DNA from: Triglochin maritima
Lineage: Eukaryota; Streptophyta; Magnoliopsida; Alismatales; Juncaginaceae
DNA length: 64,000 nt
Assembly: GCA_963682175.1 (NCBI GenBank)
Contig: CAVMKL010000122.1
Location: forward strand, 1 to 64,000
Reading direction: 5' to 3'
How positions within the stretch are numbered: the stretch's first letter is position 1; each line of letters starts with the position of its first letter. Positions 51,399 through 60,558 of this stretch are shown one piece after another. Under the pieces are notes generated by a model. It was not told the DNA's origin. It made no database searches and saw only the letters and a list, made by a program, of their open reading frames with translations. The position numbers and the translations under genes are program-made.

Positions 51399-52193
51399 AT
51401 GAACACACCACGAAAACTCACACTGTCCGCCATCGCCGCCCTCCTCCTGCTCACCACCGCATGCTCCGGAATCGTAGCCGGGGGCGCGGCATCTGGTTCG
51501 GGCGTGTCGGACCCGTCCACCGCACCAGGCGAACTTGGCGCTCCCGGTCCTGGTCTGTCGCGCGTCATCTTCCTCGGCGATTCTGTCGCCGCTGGAGAGG
51601 CCGCTCCGCTCAGTGCTGCGTTTGACGCGACGAACGTCGAGTTCCACTCGATGGCGACGGTCGGCGGCGGAAGCGTCGTCGGACCCGTGGCCAGCAACAC
51701 GTGGGAGAAGCTGCCCGATCGCATCGCGACCGCGAAGCCGTCGACGGTCATCTATCAGGTGACGACGTACGACTGGGGCACGGTCGACGAACAGCGCGCC
51801 GGCTACCGGCGGCTCGTCGATGAGGCGGCGAAGGTGGGAGCAAAAGTCGTCTTCGTGACGATGCCTCCTATCGTCACTGATGAGTTCTACGCCGATCATA
51901 TGGACGAACTGCAGCAGACCACGTCTGTCGCCCAGCAGGTCGCCGCCGCGTCCAACGGCGGCGCAGTCCTCCTCGATGCGACCGCTGTCTGGGGCGGGGC
52001 CTACGAGCAGGAGCGCGACGGCAAGGCAGACCGCAGTTCGGATGGCATCCACACTTGCCCCCAGGGCGCCGCGCGGTTCACTGCATGGCTCCTCAACGAA
52101 CTCGCTGGCGTGTATCCCACCTTCACCCCGCCGGCGCCGAAGACCTGGGCGAACGCCGGTTGGGCCGATGACGAGGTCTTCACGGGCTGCTGA
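51399..52193 (+). CDS. SGNH-fold secreted lipoprotein (GDSL-like esterase/acyltransferase)
   Basis: A 264-residue protein with lipoprotein signal (MNTPRKLTLSAIAALLLLTTACSG, lipobox TTAC) and a Gly/Ser-rich linker. The SGNH blocks are visible: block I FLGDSVAAGEA (nucleophile Ser, about residue 59), a Gly-rich block II (TVGGGSVVG), Gln-Val-Thr-Thr-Tyr-Asp replacing the usual Gly-Asn block III (VIYQVTTYDWG) and block V SSDGIHTCPQGAARF with Asp-x-x-His. It matches the C-terminal SGNH domain normally fused to OafA-type acyltransferases, so it probably works with the acyltransferase-3 protein at 47452 outside the cell. Confidence 0.85.
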   Translation: MNTPRKLTLSAIAALLLLTTACSGIVAGGAASGSGVSDPSTAPGELGAPGPGLSRVIFLGDSVAAGEAAPLSAAFDATNVEFHSMATVGGGSVVGPVASNTWEKLPDRIATAKPSTVIYQVTTYDWGTVDEQRAGYRRLVDEAAKVGAKVVFVTMPPIVTDEFYADHMDELQQTTSVAQQVAAASNGGAVLLDATAVWGGAYEQERDGKADRSSDGIHTCPQGAARFTAWLLNELAGVYPTFTPPAPKTWANAGWADDEVFTGC

Positions 52194-52274
52194 CTGCATC
52201 CGTGGAAGGCCAACCGTTCTCGTTACACCGCACATCCCCAAACTCACATTCGGCGGGCAGGAAGGACCGGGCCA

Positions 52275-52403
52275 ATGAGCGTCCTCACCATTCGCCTTGC
52301 CGGCAAGACCCCGACCGCCCTCGTCCGGAACCCGCGCGAGAAACGCGCCCCGAACCTCACCCAGGCCGCCCTCGACGACCCCTACCTCACGTTCGTCCGT
52401 TAG
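52275..52403 (+). CDS. Possible small or truncated ORF
   Basis: A 42-residue frame beginning MSVLTIRLAGKTPTALVRNP and ending NLTQAALDDPYLTFVR. AGGAAGGACC precedes the ATG. It may be the start of a gene destroyed by a stop. The family was not recognised. Confidence 0.3.
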   Translation: MSVLTIRLAGKTPTALVRNPREKRAPNLTQAALDDPYLTFVR

Positions 52404-53682
52404 CTCGCTGTCAGGCCTCCCACCATCGACCACCCATGACCTCGCCTCCGCGTGTATGATCGAGCATCAGGTTTACGAGACATGTTGCGCGTCGACAAAC
52501 CCAGCGATGTAAATCGCGGCGATGTACGGCGGGACTCTCGCGTCGATAGTCACCCAGTCTCGCTCGAAGGGCTCGCTGGAGGTCGTCGTCTATCAGCGGT
52601 CCAGAACTCGAATCGTGCTCCCGGATCAGAGCGTCGTGTCGGCTGGCGGCCACCGAGCGCGCACCTGTGCCACGATCTCAACTGAAAGCGCATGGGCGAT
52701 ACTGGCACCTGCGGGGCGCGCAGAGATAGCTCGGCTCATCAGCCCTCCCGTTTCTTGCAGTTCGGTGGGCAGTATCAACTTGGATCTCCAGCTGCCCGGA
52801 TGCTGTCTGCAGCGGCACGGGTCAATTCCAGTGCGAGCGCGGGGTGAGTATCGAACGCGCTGTGATCGTGGCCCCGGATCGGAAGCAGGGTCAAACGTGG
52901 GATGAGCGTGGTGCCCAATTCGAACACGATGTTCGGACAGGCCCCTGGTCGCCTTCAGATCAGGTACGAAGCGCCCAGCCAGCGTCTCCTCAACCGATCG
53001 TCGTCACCGGACTCGGCTCCGGGCTGGAATTCACGGCGTCGGCCTCGGCTTCGGCGTACCCGCAGCACTAGCCCGCCCCTGAGGCCAATTTTCAGGCCAA
53101 GCGGGACTTGCCGACGGCGTGCGCATCGGCTATAGACCCTTGGAAGATCGGCCCGTCCTTCGACTCCTTGTTCACATCGGGGACCTCGGCGCACACATAG
53201 AGCACCGGACCGCTCTCCGTCCAGAAGACCCTGTCCGCGCCACTCAGCTGCTGCATGATGCTCGCTCCTGCGACTCCGCGGCGATCGCGACTGCCCACAG
53301 GCAGAGCGCGATCGTCCGGAACCGGCAAGCCCGTGACTTCGCTTCGGCACTGGCCACCCACCCCGGTGCTGCCTCGTCGTCAGGCGTGTCGCCGTCGCTC
53401 ACAATCACGGTGTCCGGAGTCACGGCTACAACGCATTCCCGTTTCGGCGCATCTGTCATGATCTTCCCTCTCGCTCACGAATCGATTCCCTCGAAGCACC
53501 CGTGGCCCGAAGTCACTGCGCCGCCGCGATGCCGCTCAAGATCGCCTACCCGTATCACCTAGTGGAGGCACCATGCATTTCGTCATCGTTCGGTGGGGAG
53601 CCGCGGGGCTGAGGCATGCTTTCGATGACAGAAGTGACCCGGCGACGATCGGCGACGTCCGCGCCGACCAGGCTGTTGATGC
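52404..53682. other. Sparse region with small uncertain ORFs
   Basis: About 1.3 kb without a well-supported gene. Two overlapping minus-strand frames, 53244-53459 (starts MTDAPKRECVVAVTPDTV) and 53092-53256 (starts MQQLSGADRVFWTESGPVLYVCAEV), read coherently and may be the two halves of one frameshifted small gene. The rest shows no domain features. Confidence 0.35.
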
Positions 53683-53952
53683 ATGAGACACGGAACGATA
53701 CGGGCCTCGATCGTGGTCCCTCCCCGGAGCAGCCCGGTCGATCGCCGCCTGGCCGCCGCGGCTGCGGCGTTGCCACCCCTGCAGACAGGACAGCTCATCA
53801 CGATCGTCCGCTGGATCCAGACGGCGGACGGCTGGACGTCGAAGTTGGTCACCGGCCTGCACCTGTCCCACTCCCCCGACAGCTGGCACATGACGGTCGA
53901 TGGCGAGACACGCGCCTACTCGAGGGACCTGTGGAACCTGTGCACTGTATGA
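53683..53952 (+). CDS. Small hypothetical protein
   Basis: An 89-residue soluble protein: RHGTIRASIVVPPRSSPVDRRLAAAAAALPPLQTGQLITIVRW, then DGWTSKLVTGLHLSHSPDSWHMTVDGETRAYSRDLWNL. The pattern of a helix followed by three or four beta-strands ending in an 'R.Y.R..W' motif is seen in small actinobacterial proteins of unknown function. There is no clear ribosome site and the neighbours give no clue. Confidence 0.45.
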   Translation: MRHGTIRASIVVPPRSSPVDRRLAAAAAALPPLQTGQLITIVRWIQTADGWTSKLVTGLHLSHSPDSWHMTVDGETRAYSRDLWNLCTV

Positions 53953-54270
53953 CCACTCCGCGCACGCTTTCGTAGCATTCCCCTCACCCGACGGCGTTCG
54001 GCGGCGGCAGCTTGCGTAGCGTCTCAGTGTCCGTTTGCGGAACCTCTGACATAGTAAGGAATCGATACTCTTGGCCACTCTCCAGGCCTTCAATGGGATG
54101 CCGTCGGGCGGCCCGTCACCGAAACAGCGTTCGCCACAACGGCCGTCTCTGGCAGGCTGTCGCCACCGGTGTCATCGCGCGCCTGCCGCTGAGCCCACCC
54201 GCTCCACGCCCGCTGAGCCCACCCGCTCCACGCCCGGTGGGCTCACACCGCGCCCGAGTGTGCGTCCAGC
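53953..54270 (+). other. Upstream region of the VanZ-like gene
   Basis: About 320 bases. The 3' part contains a duplicated 24-base unit and an inverted partial copy (see 54186-54233). No promoter was defined with confidence. Confidence 0.4.
54186..54233 (+). repeat. Tandem duplication of a 24-bp unit with inverted partial copy
   Basis: Two perfect copies (54186-54209 and 54210-54233), each containing GAGCCCACCCGCTCC, are followed at once by GGTGGGCTCAC (54236-54246), the reverse complement of part of the unit. Either copy could pair with it to form a stem upstream of the VanZ-like gene. Confidence 0.75.
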
Positions 54271-55398
54271 ATGAGCGAGTGGACCTGGCAGGCCGGGGTC
54301 GGGCTCATCGGCGGCACCGCAATCTTCCTAGCGGCGCTCGGTCCGATCCTCGTCGTGCAGGTGCGTCGGTATGGACAAATGTCACTCCTCCGGGTGCTGA
54401 GGGCGGCCGCGGTCAGCATCTACGCGGTCGCCCTCGTGTCCTACACGCTGCTCCCTCTGCCTGACTCCCGCGAGAACTGCGGCTCACCTGGCGGCGCGCT
54501 CGAGCTGATGCCCGGGCACTCCATCGACGACATCCTCAGCGAGACCGCGAGGCTCTCGCTCATGAGCACCCTGACGAGCCACGCGATGTTGCAGGTCGTC
54601 ATGAACGTGATCCTGTTCATCCCGCTCGGCGCGATCGTGCGGCAGTACTGGCAGCGCAGCCTCGTCGCCTCCATCGTGACCGGTGCACTCGTCTCCCTCC
54701 TCATCGAGGCCACGCAACTCACCGGGATCTGGGGCATCTATGGATGCGCGTACCGGGTCGCGGATGTCGACGACCTCATCGCCAACACCGCCGGGGCGGT
54801 GATCGGCGCGTTGATCGCTCCGATCGTCCTCGCCTGGATGCCGAGCTCGCGCTCGCTCCGAGCGACTCGCGCCGCAGCCCGTCCGGTGACGGTGTGGAGG
54901 CGCTGGTTTGGGATGATCCTCGACGCTGCCGCCGTGCAGGCGTCCGTCACCGCGCTGTCGTTGCTCTTCCTGGTGCCGCGCCTCCTTGCGGCGGGTGGAA
55001 AGGGTCCCACTCAGGACCCGACAGCCGTCGAGATACTGAGCATCGGCGTGGGCACGGTAGCGCTCGTCATCGTCCTCCCCGCGCTCATCGGGAGTGGTGC
55101 CTCAATCGGCCAGCGACTGGTCTGGCTGACACCACGGTGGCCCTGCGGCCGCGCGTCGGCACCGCGTCGGCTGTTCCGCGGCTTCGCCGTCGCCCTGCCC
55201 TACGTCGGCGTGACGACGGCAGGCCAGCTCCCCGACGCCACGGGCACTCCCCTGTGGGCCGTCGCCGCCCTCAGCCTGCTCCTCGTCACCGTCGCGGTCG
55301 CGTCGCCGCTGTTCACCCGGAACCGGCGCGGCCTCTCCTACGCGATCACGGGTGCGGATCTGCGCGACGCCCGTGACGCGGCGCCACCCGGTCCGTAG
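54271..55398 (+). CDS. VanZ-like / RDD membrane protein
   Basis: A 375-residue protein. The first half is VanZ-like with about five helices: the typical YTLLPLP segment, then SHAMLQVVMNVILFIPLGAIV (NxxLFxPLG motif) and SLLIEATQLTGIWGIYGCAYRVADVDDLIANTAGAVIGALI (E.xQ...RxxDxDDLxxNTxGxxxG). The second half (about residues 210-345) resembles an RDD domain: RRWFGMILDAAAVQAS, then four helices with GQRLVWLTPRW. VanZ-type proteins influence teicoplanin and lipid-II-related sensitivity; RDD domains occur in transporters. The exact role is unknown. ATG 54271 follows GCGTCCAGC without a strong ribosome site. Confidence 0.8.
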   Translation: MSEWTWQAGVGLIGGTAIFLAALGPILVVQVRRYGQMSLLRVLRAAAVSIYAVALVSYTLLPLPDSRENCGSPGGALELMPGHSIDDILSETARLSLMSTLTSHAMLQVVMNVILFIPLGAIVRQYWQRSLVASIVTGALVSLLIEATQLTGIWGIYGCAYRVADVDDLIANTAGAVIGALIAPIVLAWMPSSRSLRATRAAARPVTVWRRWFGMILDAAAVQASVTALSLLFLVPRLLAAGGKGPTQDPTAVEILSIGVGTVALVIVLPALIGSGASIGQRLVWLTPRWPCGRASAPRRLFRGFAVALPYVGVTTAGQLPDATGTPLWAVAALSLLLVTVAVASPLFTRNRRGLSYAITGADLRDARDAAPPGP

Positions 55399-56454
55399 TC
55401 GCGCGCCAATCAGGTGCCCACACCGCCCCGCCAGGGTCCACGGCTTCTTAGGCCGGCGGCTGGAGGCGGCACCGGTCTCGGGCGGTGAGAAGCCCACGGT
55501 GCGCGCCGTGCTCGACGATCCGGCCTTCGTCGAGCACGCAGATCCGGTCGACGAACTGGACACTCACCATCCGATGGGTGATCAACAAGACGGTGCGATG
55601 CTCCGCTCGCGCGTCAAGCGCGGCGCAAGTAGAGACGCATGCATCGCGGTAGAGGCCCCGGGCAATCGCGATCCGCTGCCACTGACCAGCGAACAGGTCG
55701 ACACCGCCGATAACGGACGCGTCGAGCAGCGTGTCCGCCCCGTCGGGGAGGTGGTCGATCACGGCGTCAGCCGCCGAAGGACACCTCACCGCACGCAGGC
55801 TGGTAGAGCCCGGTGAGGCGCTCCGCCAAAGTCGTCTTGCCCGATCCGTTCTCAGCGACAAGGGTGATCGCCTCGCCCGGACGGACGGTCGCGCAGACCT
55901 TCCGCAGCGCGAAGGTGTCCGAACCGGGGTATCGGCAGGACACGTTCTGCACCGTGACGTGGTCGGTGTCGACCGGCGGCTGGACTCCTCCGGTGCGTTC
56001 GCACCGCCTGCACGCGTCCTCGAGCAACTCGATATAGTCGTCGCAGAACAACGACTGCTCGTAGACCAGGTGGTCTGCCAACCGATACCGCGCAGCGAAC
56101 CGAGAGCAGCGCGGATCGCGAAGAACGCCGTCCCCGCGACCGCTATGCTCCTGCCGTCGGTCATCAGGAGAACAGCGAGCGCGACGTACACGAGCGCAGC
56201 ACCGGCTCCGCCGATCGCCTCACCGATGGCGTGCGTCTTGGCCTGTTCGTTCGCGAGGCGCAGCTAAGCATCGCGGACCCACGCCCCATTCGCTCGGAAC
56301 TGCCCCAGCAGGAACGGGCGCATCGTGTTCGCCCGCACCTCGGGTGCGACTCGCCGAAACGTCGGGAGGTCATCGGCCCGCTCCTTGCATCGCGCCGGTC
56401 CACTAGGGCGTGTTGCTAAACCCGGTTCGGGTGCCGGTAGTTGAGTCTTGACTC

Positions 56455-57337
56455 GTGTCGCGTGATGTGATTTCTGATGAGGCCTGGGCCGTGATCGGCC
56501 CGCTGTTCCCTCAGGTGAAGAGCACGGGTCGGCCGCCTGTGGATCGGCGGATAGTAGTCGAGGCGACGGCGTGGAGGTTCCGGACGGGGGCTCCGTGGAG
56601 GGACCTCCCGGAGCGGTTCGGGAACTGGAACACGATCTACAAGAACTTCAACAGGTGGTCCGACGCCGGTGTTTGGGCGCGCGTCCTAGAGAGGGTGCAG
56701 TCTCTCGCGCAGCAGTCCGGTGACATCGACTGAGTCACCTCGATCGACTCCACCATCGTCCGAGTGCACCAGCACGGAGCCACCTTGCCTCGGGTCACGG
56801 GGGGCTCAGCAGAATTACAAGAAGTTCGGGTCGGAGCCACCTGATCACGCGATCGGCCGCTCACGTGGCGGGTTGACGACCAAAAATCACCTGGTCTGCG
56901 ATGGGAGGGGACGCGTTTTGGCGTTCCTGCTCACCCCGGGGCAGTCAGCTGACACCAGCTGGATGCAGGCCACTCTCGCTGAGATTCGCGTCCGTGGCGC
57001 CGCCGGGCGCCCGCGGACCCGGCCAGACCGGGTGATGGCTGACAAGGGCTACCCATCCAGATCGAACCGGGCCTGGTTGCACGAACACGGCATCGCGGCG
57101 ACCATCCCGGAGCGTGACGATCAGATCGCGCACCGTCGCAAACGACGTGGTCGGCCGATCGACTTCGGTGACGCGCAGAAGGCGCGTTATCGCGGTCGGA
57201 ACGTCGTAGAGCGTTGCTTCGGCAAGCTCAAGCAGTGGCGCGGGATCGCGATGCGATCAGACAAACTCGCCAGCAACTACCATGCCGGGCTCTGCCTCGC
57301 CGCAACCCTGCACTGGATCAGCAGCGCCGAACTATGA
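56455..57337 (+). pseudogene. IS427-like transposase with premature TGA
   Basis: OrfA starts SRDVISDEAWAVIGPLFPQ at GTG 56455 and continues through RPPVDRRIVVEATAWRFRTGAPWRDLPERFGNWNTIYKNF. An in-frame TGA at 56731-56733 stands where related copies have Trp. The same frame then goes on with VTSIDSTIVRVHQHGA (first Asp). Near 56795 the +1 frame takes over (NYKKFGSEPPDHAIGRSRGGLTTKNHLVCDGRG, DRVMADKGYPSRSNRAWL, NVVERCFGKLKQWRGIAMRSDKLASNYHAGLCLA). All DDE residues are otherwise present. One nonsense change blocks normal synthesis unless it is read through. Confidence 0.82.
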
Positions 57338-57541
57338 GAGCCGACGCTTCGAGCAGCGACGAAGAACCAGATACACCCCTGTGAGCACTGCCCCCAAAAG
57401 GACAAGCACTCCACCGAACCAAGGCACCTCGGTCCAGAACCACACTGCGCCGCCGTCAGTGAAGGAGAACCCGAACGACAAGCACACCGTGAGAATTGCT
57501 CCGACCAGCAGCAACGATCGACGACGATCCACAGCATTCAT
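57332..57541 (-). CDS. Small two-helix membrane protein inside the IS element
   Basis: A 69-residue protein: a basic start MNAVDRRRS, helix LLLVGAILTVCLSFGFSF, a loop DGGAVWFWTEVPWF, helix GGVLVLLGAVLTGVYLVL and a basic tail RRCSKRRLS. This composition is unlikely by chance. It lies between the transposase stop and the right terminal repeat on the opposite strand, so it looks like a passenger gene, or a host gene fragment captured with the element. The function is unknown. Confidence 0.55.
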   Translation of the reverse strand: MNAVDRRRSLLLVGAILTVCLSFGFSFTDGGAVWFWTEVPWFGGVLVLLGAVLTGVYLVLRRCSKRRLS

Positions 57542-58349
57542 CTCACACCAACCTTCGATTTTAATACCCGTGGGCGTCGCAACTTTAGCAACACGTCCTA
57601 GTCTGGAAGTAGATTCGATACGACAGCCGGGACGCGCGTATGAAGGCCAGCCAGGTGGGGATCGCGACGAGCAGCAGCGGAGCGAGGAGGGGGTTCAGCA
57701 CGAGCAGGCCCCCCGCACGATCGCGACGAACTGGATCGCACTGCCCACGGTCGACAGGAGGCTCTCCGGAAGCCGTGGCTCGTTGTCCTTGACGCGGTGC
57801 GCTGCGTTATTGAATGCGGAGTCGTCGAAGGCGAAGACCTCGGCCCGACTCAGTAGGTCGAGGAGGTTTTCCTCGACCTACTTGTTCAGTCGTGCGCCCA
57901 GGCGCTGCCGTGCGAGGAGCGAACGCTAACGCATGGCCTCGCGCACGATCAAGGCGTCGACGAGGGTCGCGAGGACCGGCACGGCCTGCGTCATCCGTTC
58001 CGTCGTGGGGCCAGCGTCTGGCGAGGACGTCGGTGGCCACGAACAACCCGAGCGCGATCGCCAGCTCGGTGCCGAGTGTGAGCAGGGCGATGGCGGTCGT
58101 CGCCGAGCGGGAGACCGACCAGCAGTCTCTGAGCACCGCAGCGAGGATGCGCGGGACCATCGTGCCGAAGCCCGTCATGGCCTCCGGGTCCTCATGAGCG
58201 GACCAGGTGGCCCGGGACAGCGGTGAGCTCGTCGAGGGCGTCGTGCGACTCGTCGTGTGCGCCCAAGCTGAGATCCTAAGGATCTGCCGTCCAGCAGCGA
58301 CGCACGGAACCGGCCGACGTGTCCTTGGTGAAAGCTCGTCACGCCCCGT

Positions 58350-58714
58350 CTATGGTGATCCGCGGAGCCACAGTCCGAGGATCACCACCGGCTGGAGGAT
58401 CAGGAACACGCCGAGCAGGGACGCACGGCGTCTTCGGGTCTTCAAGAGCCGACAATCAGCGAACGCCGGCGCCAGCGACAACATGAACCGAGGAAAGCTC
58501 TGCTGTGGCAGGAAAACCGCGACGAGGTAGAGCGAGTAGGACCAGAGGTAGGAGTAGACGACCCCCTCCCGTCGTCGGAGCGGATGGTGCAGGAGCCACA
58601 CCGGTCCAAGGGCGATCATGACGCCCACGACGGCGATACCGAGGAGGCTCGACACTTCGTAGCCGACGAGGAACCATGCGGTCAGCGGCAGGAAGTGCGA
58701 GTCCGACACCGTGC
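58350..58714 (-). pseudogene. Fragment of a membrane glycosyltransferase (mannosyltransferase-like C-terminus)
   Basis: On the minus strand: DSHFLPLTAWFLVGYEVSSLLGIAVVGVMIALGPVWLLHHPL, then YLWSYSLYLVAVFLPQQSFPRFMLSLAPAFA and LLGVFLILQPVVILGLWL. Three or four helices with the 'LLP.LAP' pattern match the C-terminal part of PIG-V-like or GT39-like mannosyltransferases. The N-terminal catalytic part is absent; upstream sequence belongs to a GT2 fragment. It is a relic. Confidence 0.55.
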
Positions 58715-58737
58715 TGGCCCACCTTGGGGAGGACGAT

Positions 58738-59067
58738 CCACGCTCCGGCGGCAGCTGTCGTACCGGCGACAACCGCACCGGACAATGTCCGCGGTCCCTC
58801 TGCACGGACGACGGTGCAGATGAGGAAGACGGCGCGCGCGGCCTCGGCAGCGGTGTCGTCGTCGGAGTAATCAACGCAGATGACCTCGACGCGTTCGCTG
58901 GGCCCGGCGATCACCGCGCCGAGTTGCTCGAGTAGCGCAACGATGTTGTCGGACTCGTTGTACGTGGGGACCAAGACGGAGAGGTCGTAGAAAGGAGAAG
59001 GCGTCGCTTGCAAGTTTTGATCGGTGTGCAGGAGAACATCTGCAGGAATGGTTGCCTCATGCACCAT
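58738..59067 (-). pseudogene. Fragment of a family 2 glycosyltransferase (N-terminus)
   Basis: On the minus strand from ATG 59067: YDLSVLVPTYNESDNIVALLEQLG is the classical GT2 start of dolichol/polyprenyl-phosphate sugar transferases, and VEVICVDYSDDDTAAEAARAV is the first DD region. GPRTLSGAVVAGTTAAAGAWIVL follows in place of the usual LGxAVxxGxxxAxGxxxxxMDAD, and the DxD segment is then lost at the junction with the membrane-protein fragment. It is a non-functional fusion remnant. Confidence 0.65.
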
Positions 59068-59275
59068 GACGGACGCGGTCGACCCGGACGGCCGCCGGGC
59101 CGGGAGCGCCTCCGAAAGAAAGTGGTAAGGACTCGTCTCCTCATGTCGCTCGACAGAAGCTGTCTTCTTTCGAAGACGGTCTCTCAGTCATCGTGCACGC
59201 TGTTCGAGGCCACGCCAGGATGATCGGAGGAGTGGCGCGCGAACGAGCCGCCACCAGGACGGGGTGGAACATGCG

Positions 59276-59980
59276 TCACTGCGAACTGACCACACCGGAC
59301 AACGAATGGACCACTCTTGGGATGGTAACGGCGGTACTCGTTCTGCTTCCGGCGCTGGGCCTCTCGGCGGTATTCTTCGTCACCGAGCGCTGGCTTCCCG
59401 CGGTGAACCGTGCTGCCCTCCGGGCAGTGCGACTATCCAGCGGAGCTCGGCTGCGCGAGCCAGGACGCCGAGGGCAATCGGCGCGCAGATCACGGTGACC
59501 GTCTGCAGCGCTGGGTAGACGGTCCGGAGTGGCGAGGGCACGTCGAGGACGTGGTCCCATCAAGGCGGTCGTCGCGATGATGAACATCGGGTGGATCAGG
59601 AGGACGTCGAGTGTCCGCCGGCCGAGAATGAGCAGGATACCCAACGTGGAGACAACGTCGGGCACGACGTACATTGCGGCAGTCTTCCACGAGGCCCGGT
59701 CGGCGAGACGCTGGATCAGTTGAGGCAGGTGGGCCGCTCCGACGTAGAACGCGGAGCTTCGGGCGAGGGACTCGGCTGGAAGCTCCATCTCAGTCGTCCG
59801 CGCTCAGCACGAACGCGGGTACGAGGACGAGCGCGTATGGCACCCTCCGGAGCGTCTTCGCCACGGCGCAGAAGACAACGAGGGCCAACAAGTACACAGC
59901 GTCGTGTTCGGCCAGACGAATAGGACCTACATCAGCGCCCGGCACCCCCATCACGATCGCGCCCGTCACGAGACGGTCTG
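59276..59980 (-). pseudogene. Decayed multi-helix membrane protein
   Basis: Minus-strand pieces in order are: LAEHDAVYLLALVVFCAVAKTLRRVPYALVLVPAFVLSADD (stop), ESLARSSAFYVGAAHLPQLIQRLADRASWKTAAMYVVPDVVSTLGILLILGRRTLDVLLIHPMFIIATTALMG, then in another frame VPSPLRTVYPALQTVTVICAPIALGVLA. At least one stop and two frameshifts interrupt it. The helix pattern and 'LLIHPMFI' suggest an acyltransferase- or polymerase-like glycan protein; this is tentative. Confidence 0.45.
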
Positions 59981-60009
59981 GGTCCTCGGTCCGGTGCGAG
60001 CACGCCTCT

Positions 60010-60225
60010 CGGCGCGGGAACAAGATCCGGAAACGGACCCTGTTCCTGTCAGCCTTCGCAGCTCTCCGAGACCCGGTTCCGCGGTCGCACTACGACCGAG
60101 AACGAGCGCAAGGCAAGCCCCACAACGAAGCCCTCATCGCTCTCGCGAGACGACGCTGCGACGTCCTCTACGCGATGCTGCGCGACGGCATCATCTACCA
60201 TCCACCAATAGTCCTTGCCGCTTGA
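60010..60225 (+). pseudogene. IS110-family transposase C-terminal remnant
   Basis: The frame reads GNKIRKRTLFLSAFAALRDPVPRSHYDRERAQGKPHNEALIALARRRCDVLYAMLRDGIIYHPP, the C-terminal transposase_20 end of IS110 enzymes. No N-terminal part is attached. It complements, but is far from, the N-terminal scrap at 34748. Confidence 0.75.
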
Positions 60226-60360
60226 CAAGAACCACAGGGGCCCCGGACCCAGAATGAGCGCAAGCGCAAGGGCGCCGACACCGCTCGTGGTCCTCTATAC
60301 AGTGTTCATATGAACCCCAGTTCGTCGTGAGATCAGCCAAGCACGATTGCCGATGAAGAG

Positions 60361-60545
60361 TACGCGGCGCGGTCGCCCGATCGACTTCGGTGACCGCCAG
60401 CGACAGCGCTATCGCGGTAGCAATATCGTCGAGCGGTGCTTCAACAGGCGCAAGCAGTGGCGCGGCATCGCGATGCGATGGGACAGACTCGCCCGCAGCT
60501 AATACGCGGGTCTTTGCCTCGGCGCAATCCTCCACTGGCTCACTA
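60361..60545 (+). pseudogene. IS5-family (IS427-like) transposase C-terminal scrap
   Basis: Frames read RRGRPIDFGDRQRQRYRGSNIVERCFNRRKQWRGIAMRWDRLARS, then a TAA, then AGLCLGAILHWLTSA. This is the Glu-containing C-terminus of the same transposase type as the copy at 56406, without the rest of the gene. Confidence 0.72.
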
Positions 60546-60558
60546 GCGCCACCGGACC

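Larger units (their letters stand above)
56406..57598 (+). mobile_element. IS5-family (IS427-like) element, nearly complete
   Basis: Terminal repeats are GGGCGTGTTGCTAAA at the left and GGACGTGTTGCTAAA at the right (read inward), with TA on both sides (CTAG target, two-base duplication), typical of the IS427 group. The length is 1193 bases. It contains a two-frame transposase gene and a short convergent ORF. It interrupts the ABC transporter pseudogene. Confidence 0.85.
55448..58178 (-). pseudogene. ABC transporter (TMD-NBD) pseudogene split by an IS element
   Basis: The N-terminal membrane part lies at 58178-57601 (MVPRILAAVLRDCWSVSRSATTAIALLTLGTELAIALGLFVATDVLARRW) and continues beyond the IS at 56405-56080 (FRRVAPEVRANTMRPFLLGQFRANGAW, then YVALAVLLMTDGRSIAVAGTAFFAIRAALGSLRG). 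The ATPase follows with several frameshifts: VSCRYPGSDTFALRKVCATVRPGEAITLVAENGSGKTTL (Walker A), FAGQWQRIAIARGLYRD (signature), VLLITHRMVSVQFVDRICVLDEGRIVEHG (H-loop and end). The Walker B Asp-Glu region is deleted. Without the 1.2-kb IS the gene would be about 1.5 kb. It is non-functional. Confidence 0.8.

Noticed and set aside
50613..52433. 606-residue frame including the response regulator
   Set aside because: Only the last 224 residues are protein-like; the upstream extension overlaps the SGNH gene.
52411..52653. 80-residue minus-strand frame
   Set aside because: No ribosome site, Arg-rich and no similarity to a known domain.
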